In this document: one piece after another, positions 55,071 to 64,000 of the stretch
Position numbering within the stretch: the first letter of the stretch is position 1
Layout of the letters: every line of letters starts with the position of its first letter
Assembly: GCA_914767715.1 (NCBI GenBank)
Contig: OU612068.1
Location: 21,266,001 to 21,330,000, forward strand
Origin: Membranipora membranacea
Taxonomy: Eukaryota; Bryozoa; Gymnolaemata; Cheilostomatida; Membraniporidae
Direction: 5' to 3'
DNA: 64,000 bases
Program-made: the position numbers and the translations under genes
The notes under the pieces: generated by a model
What the model saw: only the letters and a program-made list of their open reading frames with translations
Database searches by the model: none
What the model was told of the DNA's origin: nothing

Positions 55071-56999
55071 ACTGCAGAATGAACATGTAGTCAGACAATG
55101 TTTCAGATTGGTCTCAATTGTATAGGTTTCCTTTATACAATAAACAAGTTTATAGAAGATGATACCCTTCCTCAGGAAAACATCTTGTTCAAGGATGGAT
55201 TACTCCTTAATGGTAAAGCCTGCAAAATGATTTTCTCCATAATTCATTATTGATTGAACTCATGCTATTCAACAATTCTAGTGGTATGTTCGAGGGGGCT
55301 CAATACAAGAAAAGCATCAATGATATTATGAAGGACAAATGTGGTCGAAATAAGATTATCATGCTCAGGACCTGAATATTTTCTGCTGGATGGATTGATA
55401 TGGCGACCAAGTAACATCAAATAATTGGTGAAGCATTGCAGCAGTACCAAACCTGGTTTTGTTGCAAATTCACCAATTCATTTTTAGATTTCTATGCTTC
55501 ATCAAAAACAGAAACAAAAGTGATTGAAAATTTGATGCCTGTGGCATGGGCCGAAAGAGAAATTATTTTAAGTCTGATCAATAGCAAACTTTGGTACTTG
55601 GCCGGTTGATATTTCAGCCTACTGTATTCCAAGCACTGTATTCCAAGTATTCCAAGATTATTCTCTCAATCTGCTGTAAGCATCACCTTAATTAATTACC
55701 CTACAGGAACAAAGCAGTTAGGTCAAAAATATTGGTAAATAGCAATCTTGAACCAGTGACTTAAGCCATGGTAATCCTCTGTCCAACAGCCATAACCACA
55801 CTGAAAGTTGATTAATATTGATGTTAATTAAAACCATATGATCATATGGAAATCGGTATATATTCTCCATTGCATTGAAGCTTTTCAACCCTGTGGTTCA
55901 ACTAATTATTAATCACAGGTAAACACCTCTATATTTATTTTGCCCTGTGTTATATACAAATCATGCTCTTGCTAGCTCCAAAAGCCTACTTCAAAATGTG
56001 ATACTTAACATGAATAGCCACTCAGAATGAAGCTAAAAAGAACTTTTAACAGGCCCGGGAAGACCACCAATCTAAATTTCCCCACTTTTTACTACACATT
56101 TCCACTGCACACATGGACACCATCGATGGCTATAACTTCAAATTTCAATTTTCGAATTTCAATTTTTCACGCATTCAAAAATGATTCAATATATTCATAT
56201 ATTTCTTTTTGTTGGGCAGAAATTCAACAGGCCCGTCGCTGGAGAAATAGGACGTTGTACCTAGCACATTCAATGTCCCTGCGGCATAAACTGGCACAAA
56301 TTCTTCAAGTTAAGTAAGTAAGGTGTATGGCAAGCTTAACGATCAAACAAATATTCTTTATCTATTCATGCAAATTCGAACACTTTTCTACGATCGGTCC
56401 AGATTAAGGCAGCTTTCATTTGCCAATAGTAGCTGAAAATGTGTGTTTTTCAACTTTAAACAAAATTTGAGGTAAGATTCTAAAAAATAAGATTGCTGAC
56501 CTGATTTCAATGGTGTATTCAGTTTGTGTGTGGGACAAATAGCCAAGGCTCCATGACCCGGAAATATAAAGGGGGCTAAAGTTACAATACCTGGACTTTT
56601 CTTTGCACATACTGTGAATGCGGGCATAATTGCATGTTTGTTTAGTGCGAAAGAGTCCTTAATCAAAACAGACGCTGACAGAAAAGAGCCAAAGATTCTC
56701 AGATTTATGACCAGCCTGTGTTGCTCCTCAGGATTAGTTTGGTTTGAAGCACATCTATTTTTTAGTCCGGACTAAAATAAACAATGGGGTCCCCCCCTTT
56801 GTAAATTTTAAGAGTTTTCAACTCAGAATAATTACTCACAAGTTTATTTCAGGATTTCAATGTTCTGGATTGTGAACGAGGTCTACATGGGCTTGAACTT
56901 GAGTTTCATATAGTTCCATCAGACGTTGTATTTCTCAAAGCTGGCATATGGCATGTTAATTTTGTGCAAAAATGACCCTCATCAAAACAGATGCTGACG

Positions 57000-57682
57000 G
57001 AACTGATACGGCACAAAATTTAATCACTGTCCGTGTTCGTCTCGAACAGTTATCCACTTGACTTACCTCCTCAGCATGTCACTGATCTAATTCATGCTTT
57101 TTAAATATCAGATTAAAAATATATAATATATCATTGTATCTTTTTTGGTTGCTTACACATTTCACTTTTGTTTACTCAACGCATACTTAAAAAAACGGGT
57201 AGTGAAAATATTATCATCAAACAAAGCATTCTGGACACAACTCTTCCCATAGATCTTGCAAAACAAATAACATTGTATAGCGAGAAGAGACGCATTATTT
57301 GGAATAAAGTTTGCACTACGCAACTAACAGCAGAATACCTCTCTGGGTATATGCTCAGCATTTGAAAAGTAGCTATGGTTATTTTAGACCTCTAACTAAT
57401 TGACTAGAATGGACAAACGTCGTACATCAAATATTTAGACACATATTTAGCTGCCAGACCTGTTGTGGCTAACACCTGAAAACTCATTTCACTATTGAAA
57501 CCTGAGTCCATAATTACCTGACATTATGTAGAATAAACAGTCTAAAGCTTGATTGTGGTGTTTGAGTGGCTTCAACTAACTTTTTGGGGAGGTTTATGAA
57601 GCATAAATTCAGGTTGATAACTGAAGTTTGAATGATTCGAAAAGAAAAGATTTTAGGCAACCAGTCTAGGGAGGGTGGGAAA
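57000..57682. other. 683-bp segment absent from copy A
   Basis: Copy A goes directly from GCTGACG to TCTCAGTCA at 38099. No TIRs or duplicated target are evident, so a deletion in A is as likely as an insertion in B. It contains a 65-codon plus frame (57168-57365) without a known domain. Confidence 0.7.
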
Positions 57683-60081
57683 GTCTCAGTCAATGCTTAC
57701 AGTTTAGTCGGTAGGGTTGTCTACTAATTTTATCAGGGTACACAATTCCCATCTGATTTTCATACTGTATTATTGAAATTTATTTAATTATGACTATCAA
57801 TATATTCTAATAATAACTATGCTGTATTTTTGCAGACTTTTTTGCTAGGACTGGTATCCATCCATTTTAATTGAGACAGAGTCACCATCATTCACTTGTA
57901 TAATTATCTTAGCATTTATATTTCCCGCAGAATCTTTATCTATACTGTTGAGCCACCAAACTATTTAATACTTACCCTACTATTTCAATTAGAGCCTGCA
58001 TGTTGGGCATACAAGGATCAAGGTCGCGCATACATCATTTCACAGAGATTATTGTCTCCAGCATGGAGACTTTACTACAACTGGAATGTCATACCATATA
58101 AGATAGACTTGAGCATGATAAGACCACCGCCACCAAGGCTGCTCACTGATTGCTATTTCTACACTCATATACTGTTGAAAATAGTACAAAATAGATTTTA
58201 TTTAATTAAAATAACATCACCAAACTCAAAATTTTCCACAATTTCATACAGATTAAAAAATACTATTATTTTTAGAACATTCTTTACCATACTATGTACA
58301 TTTTTAAATATATATGTTTTTTAATATTATACACATATTTTGAATGTTCATATTTAATTTTCTGTTTATTTTCAAGACATGATATTAATTTTAGAATTTA
58401 CATTTATGGTTTATTATGTATCTGGTGATGGCTATTACTGTTCCAATTATACCAAATAACAACTACACACAATTTCTAGATTAATCTATTCTAAAATGAA
58501 TATAAATAGAATAATCTAGAAATACAAAAGAGTTTTTTGTGTTTCATTCACCTTTTTGTAGATTTTATTTTGTTTGATAAACACCACCAAACTCAAACTG
58601 CCCCACAATTCCATACAGATTACAAAACTGTATTTTTTCTACTGAACTTTCTACTTTTTTTTAATTACATCATTTTTCATATAATTTTTACAATTTTCCA
58701 TATTTAATATCAATATTTATCACACACAGTTATCTGCATATTAATATGTATATACTTATTATTCATTATGCATTTATCAAGTGATGGCTATTACTGCTCC
58801 CATAATGCCATAGAACAATTACACATAATATCATGTTACCAACTTGAACATAATAATGTGGATCATATCTTTTCAAGATGTCAGAAATGATCAACAGGCA
58901 CATAAATTTAATAATCCAAAGGATGAGGAAATTTACTGTCATCGATGCTTACTTCGGGAGAACAGCTTTCCCTCTCTCAATTGAACTCCTCATTTCTAAA
59001 ATCGGACTTGTCTCAAAATAACTTTCTTGGACTAATTATTTTGTCTAATGATCTTGTTATGCATTCTACAGTTATTGAACTGTTGATTTGGACAGCTCAT
59101 CTTCAGTGATGACTTTTCTCCGTTTCCCAAAACCATGAAGCCACAGGCTGAAGCACTGTGGTTCACAATCAGCTCAGAGGTCACAGGTCTTTTGCTGCCT
59201 GTTGAATCTTTCAGACAGCTCAGCTTGGAGTAATTTTTTGTTAATTTTGATCTAATGACGTTTCATAACTCTTCTAATCTCATCAATCATCAATTTAAAT
59301 CCATAGTTTTCAGCAGACAACACGATGGAGCCGCCTCAAGATGGTGGTAAACCATGGCAATCAACTTCTGACTGCTGACTTTTGTCTTCATACCATTGAA
59401 ATGCTGCAAAAATCAGCATCAACATCAACTTTACACTAACCAACCTTGGCCATTCAAAGAACTCCCTATGTTTATTAGGATGCCTAAATACAACAACATA
59501 CTCTTTTCGTATTCAATACAGACATTAGCCTGCCTTGACAATTTTCTGTCGTGTGGGGGTAGTTTTTTCTTGATTTTAATGAGTAGACAACAACTCATTC
59601 CCTCTTATATCTAGGTATTTTCATTTCATTATGATCTAATTTATCTAAAGATTGAATTTTGTTTTCTCCAGATTTTAAGAGGGGACAACTACTCTTATTG
59701 ACAGCTGGTTCACAAGAGTTGACAAGCTTAATTCCTCTCACAACCCCCCCTCCCCCTCCACAACAAAGCTTGTTAAGACAGGATAACGAAACATGTACTA
59801 CTCAAAATTTGAACCAATCAATTATTTGGAGCAAAGTTGAAGCAGGGTGAGGGGATAAAAATACTAGCTGATACTCGGTACATATTTGTTCCCTCTGTGA
59901 ATTGCGGATGAATACCTAAAGAGCTGCATATCACGCTGCACACCTTGATACTAATCTTTCGCAATAGCACTCCGCCACCACAGTGGGAACAAACATGTTC
60001 TACCCTTGCTGCCACATCAGCTTTGTCAGTATGCTTACATTGATCAGTAAGATATCACCAGTAATAAAAGCTATTGAACAA

Positions 60082-60940
60082 TTTGGTATGAACTTGCCTA
60101 TTTCTAGTTGTATTTCGCTTGATCATTAGAGTTTGTATTACAGCTCATGTACTATAGGGAGCATGATCATGGGAAGATTCTTTCATAAACAGTGATTGCT
60201 TGATCAGTTATTTGAGAGATAGTAAAGTAGTTTGGTTATGCGCATTATCTCACCTTTCACTACTTGTGTCCACATGCTGAAATGATAGAGGGAAAATGAA
60301 CCGAAATAGCACAATGGCTTGTGTCATTCTAAAAGTAAGCAGGCACAGGACTTTTCCGGAGGGTATTTCAACTTGTAACTGCCAAAATCACAGTTGATTA
60401 AGCAAGGGGTCTCTTCCTTCCTTAAATAGCTCACTCGTTGATATAACTATACAAATTCTGATTGAATGATTTGGGTCTTCAAGAATATTTCTAACTGAGG
60501 AAGTGAGGTGCACGAGAATTTTGAACAACCCCCCCCTCGCTTAGTCAAAATTTAGTGCAGCTAACAACTCATCCCCAAAATAGCTAAACTAAACTTTAGC
60601 TTACATTTACTTTTCTACGGCAGAGTGAGAGTGAATATGGAAGTACAAGCTAACTCACCCATTGATGGTCAGTTGACACAATATGCCCTCCATCTCTCAT
60701 ACTTCGTAGACTTGCCATGGCCTCCGACTGATGAAGTTTCCAGGGCCATTAATAGGTTCTCAGGTAGAGTGCCATTCCACCATTCAAAGCAGATTTTGTT
60801 GGGTTTATAACGACATACTGAAATTAAAATAACGTCCACCGTGAGCATGCCAGACACACATGTCACAAAGAAAATTATGAGCAATTGTAGTCAGTGGAGA
60901 GGCATAGCATTATTATATACTTAGATACTAACTTAAACAC
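60082..60940. other. 859-bp segment absent from copy A, with exon-like frame
   Basis: Copy A reads GAACAACTAGTAACATGAC across this point (~40488-40505). Only ACAA is shared at the edges. Inside, plus frame 60625-60810 follows an acceptor-like TTTTCTACGGCAG and encodes NSPIDGQLTQYALHLSYFVD then DEVSRAINRFSGRVPFHHSK and a stop, which is protein-like but not recognised. It could be a terminal exon lost from copy A. Confidence 0.5.
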
Positions 60941-62808
60941 AACTAGTAACATGACTTACATGGGATGAAATGAGCGCAAACTGATCTTAGACGACGTTGT
61001 GTATTGCATAACTTCACTGTCTCTAAGTGGTGACAGCTACCCAATACACCAATAAACAGTATTAATTTGCCTTTGTTATACCGTTAGGTACCCATTGCTA
61101 GGATCGGGCAGTAAAACTCAAACTCTTCTTCAGAAGTGGCAAAATAATTACCTATAGCAGAATTATCTTAGTGAAGATGCTAGAACTCACTCACCAGTTC
61201 CTAACAACATGCTCAACACTACTCATCACTATACAATCGACCATCTTTTAATATATTTCAATATTAGGATTATAACATTATCCTTGAACGAAATTATAAA
61301 AAACAGTAAAAAGTTGTACCGAAAAAAAATGTCACACCAGTCATTTAGCTAAATTTTTATTTGTTTTACCGCTATCATGTTATAATGTTTTTCATATTAT
61401 GCCCACAAACAGACCATCTAACTCGTATTCAACATTATGCCTGCGCCCTGCAAATATAGACAATTTCATTTTTCTTCGTTTAATCTCAAATAAAGATTTA
61501 ACTAACTAACTAGAATGATATCATTTGCAAGTGAATGCGCCATTGTGATGTTCTTACCAAGCATCGATTAGCAGCTGAATAGTCTGAATTCTCTTGTCTT
61601 CTCAAGTTTCAGAAGAATAAAATACCCATACTATTTTTGTATCAGAAGTCTTCCCCCTGTTGAAGTTACAAACACTCTGCAAGTTATTAAATGAATATGA
61701 TTGTGTAGTAGATGGGCTTACAAGACCAACGCAACAGTAATTTTTCAATGTTAACATCTTTCTTATCCAACTAATAAACAAAGGTAGGCACTCTCGTTAA
61801 AACAAGGTGCCAAAACCAGTGCAATATCGCAGCAGCTGACTAACGTCACTGAGACTGACATTGAGACTTTCCATTGTGTATCGCTCTGCTCTCATTCCGA
61901 TGACATCATGAAGATTTGTTTGCTAACCATAGAGTTGTCCTCCTCCACTTGTTTTCCAATGTCTATGTACAGAAAACAATGTTCGAATTTTAGGGGGGGG
62001 GGTGCAAGGGGATGGTGTCCCCTTCCTACTTTGTCTATGGAAATGCATCCCCCTATATATCATAAAGAGTGTTTTACAAAATATGGCTAAAATTGATGCA
62101 TTCTCATTTGTAACCACAGTGCTCCGGAGGCTGGGGCCCCCTGCCTCATATTCTCCACATCTAACACTGACTGTAATATTGAAACAGCTTTATGAAAAAA
62201 AGATTGCATTGCGAGCCCCTAACGGCTTCTGAGTGATTTCCATGGCTTGGCTAAATTATAAATGCATGATCAAAAGGCAGCAGTGATTCTCTAGCATTGG
62301 TGGCATGAAGCTTGAAAAGTAGTGAACATTGATGCTGGAAAGCAGTATATGAAGATAACAGATAGACACAATAAATCTCAGATCAAGTAGCCCTAGTGAG
62401 CAGGTAAAAAAAATGCAAAAACACATGGATACATACTAGTATAGCAATACGGTAGTGTTGATAGCTGAAGCCTTAATTTTAGTTTTGTTTTGTTGAGATT
62501 GTCTCCCCATTAAGTATATTTTACGCTGATACGCTTGTAACCTTGGGAACTGGTGAGATCGCACAACAAACCAGCCACGTCGGTGCTAAGAAACACACAT
62601 ATTACCCACTATCAATAAAGAGCTGGATGTCAGATGATGGAATTATTGTTATGCTGAGATAATTGATAATAAATCACAGGTTTGCACCTAGACAGAAAAG
62701 GTCGGCTGATATTTTATTTAAATTGAGAGCCACACCCATGGATTTAATACTAATGGATATCAGGGGCTCAAATTTTTTATGTTTTATTTTTGTACTATGA
62801 AATGACTA

Positions 62809-62878
62809 GCGTCGGTGGTGTAAAGGTTTGCATTGTTGCCTTCCAAGCAATAGATCCGGGTCTATTCCGGCTGACGCA
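62809..62878 (+). pseudogene. tRNA-Gly (TCC) relic, copy B
   Basis: Acceptor GCGTCGG/CTGACGC still pairs, the A box and TCC anticodon arm are intact, but the T arm is two bases short (CCGGGTCTATTCCGG), destroying the B box. Better preserved than its copy A partner. Confidence 0.75.
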
Positions 62879-63710
62879 CAGTTTTACCTTAACAGAACTC
62901 AGCTCCCATATTCCTTGGTTCAACAAAGAACCCCTAAAGTCTTGATTGGACATGCTGGTTCCTATTGAAAAGAAATTGACATTTCAAATAGTCAAGAACA
63001 TACCATATACAAACGTATTGGCGTCCATAGACAATAATGCCGACTTGAAAGTTTAAAAGATTTAAAACTTGTAATGTTCGTTTTGAGCAGAGTCCAAGTC
63101 ATGGTGGTAGTTTTTAGTTGATGTACTAGGTATTTTCCAATGTTATCTGTGAAACACCTATCAGAAAAGGAGACAATTCATAAAATTATGATGACTGTAC
63201 AGATGTACTATAAGAATGATCATGGACCTGCTCAGTTTCGTAGTTGTGATCTGTTTAGACAGGAACACACAACTCCGTTGATCTGAAACTAAACAGCTAC
63301 GGAGGAAAATGTCCACACACTGCCCAGGTTACTGGGAGTGGGGAATAATTACTAATCACGTTTTGATCAGGTCCAACACTTGTTGGAAGGTGGATAAAAC
63401 TGGAAGGCCACTACTAGCAATCCAGGCAGAATTAAAAACACTTAAATTACAAATTGAATGTGTTACAGAAACAATTTATATAACAGATATCCGGTGGCAT
63501 AGAACTATAGAATGGAAATGGGAAAGTCGCACAACAAAGACACAGGTTTTTCCATATGATTAGAGCAATGCATCATTCAGTGTATGACTTGCATTTAAGC
63601 GTGAGCTTAGCTCTAATCCTTGGCCGTCAAGTTTAAAACTCTTTTCTGTTAAACCCAGGAATATGGGCGCTGGCATTTACTGCCGCTGAGTTTAGATGAG
63701 GATGAAACTG

Positions 63711-63762
63711 TGCGTCAGCCGGGAATCAAATCCGCATCTATTGCTTGGAAGGCAACAATGCA
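63711..63762 (-). pseudogene. Inverted tRNA-Gly (TCC) 3' relic, copy B
   Basis: The minus strand has GCATTGTTGCCTTCCAAGCA, TAGATGCGGATTTGATTCCC and GGCTGACGC with discriminator A; the 5' third is missing. Faces the relic at 62809-62878 across ~830 bp. Confidence 0.7.
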
Positions 63763-64000
63763 TAGTATATAGCATTTCATTATTAACCACTTTCCCAACG
63801 TGGAAAGTGGTTGATAATGAAAATGTACTACCAGCTATCCCAACACTGTTTAAGCGCCAGAACTATGAGTGGCCTTGCCACCTGGCTAGTTGTTTGCATG
63901 AAGATGAAATCGAGGTGGGAGAGAAATTTTGCAGATGCGATAATAAGGCCCTGTTACAGTATTAAAGATATCAGAGACATAGTGAGCTGGGTCTTGTTGG

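Larger units (their letters stand above)
52380..64000. repeat. Segmental duplication, copy B (runs off the window)
   Basis: Same order and orientation as 33078-43575. B-specific segments: 57000-57682 and 60082-60940. Lies 8.8 kb from the end of the alignable part of copy A. Confidence 0.95.

Noticed and set aside
57896-58324. 142-codon plus-strand frame in copy B taken as a whole gene
   Set aside because: Only the central ~60 codons are conserved in copy A; the ends are AT-rich and interrupted by stops in copy A, so only the invariant core is reported.

Overview
This window looks like nuclear DNA of an animal, most likely an AT-rich marine invertebrate; I cannot name the species. Reasons: genes are split by GT-AG introns with matching phases; the protein families are a mitochondrial-clan-like cytochrome P450, a BRICHOS membrane protein and a VMO1-like protein; tRNA genes have internal A/B boxes and downstream T-runs; and the DNA is full of non-autonomous transposons, minisatellites and microsatellites. 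There are no bacterial operons.

Layout. 1-1.6 kb: two LTR-retrotransposon gag-like reading frames (minus), the first cut by the window edge. 3.5-9.7 kb: a repeat nest: a direct repeat with hairpins, a 4.0-kb long-inverted-repeat element whose left arm was hit by two later transposons (a 377-bp element with TTAA duplication and a 1007-bp hAT-like element with an 8-bp duplication), and a smaller fold-back element with related ends. 10.5-12.2 kb: a four-exon BRICHOS-domain type II membrane protein gene (minus). 12.2-18.7 kb: mostly non-coding, with a possible WAP-like exon, a TATG microsatellite and an AT-rich minisatellite. 18.9-20.2 kb: tandem copies of an intron-containing tRNA-Asp gene plus a tRNA-Trp relic. 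20.5-25.9 kb: a P450 gene (minus) with an internal exon duplication and several disabling mutations; a tRNA-Gly gene lies inside one of its introns. 27.4 kb: a second tRNA-Gly. 29.0-29.6 kb: candidate exons of an unknown membrane protein. 30.1-31.1 kb: a fold-back fragment and a 24-bp minisatellite.

33.1-43.6 kb and 52.4-64.0 kb are two diverged copies of one segment in direct orientation, separated by 8.8 kb. Each carries an unrecognised four-exon plus-strand gene, a short hAT-like element, and convergent tRNA-Gly relics. The second copy runs off the window. The spacer holds a VMO1-like gene (44.2-46.7 kb), a tRNA-derived SINE-like element (48.8-49.0 kb) and a mobile-element-like gene (49.2-51.8 kb) whose product combines a SUMO-interaction-like motif, a nuclear localisation signal, zinc-finger-like Cys/His clusters and a PCNA-binding-like motif.

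The genes do not form a pathway. The story is repeated duplication and decay: exon duplication in the P450, tRNA duplication, nested transposons, and a >10-kb segmental duplication. Exon models were derived by hand from splice signals and reading-frame phase.
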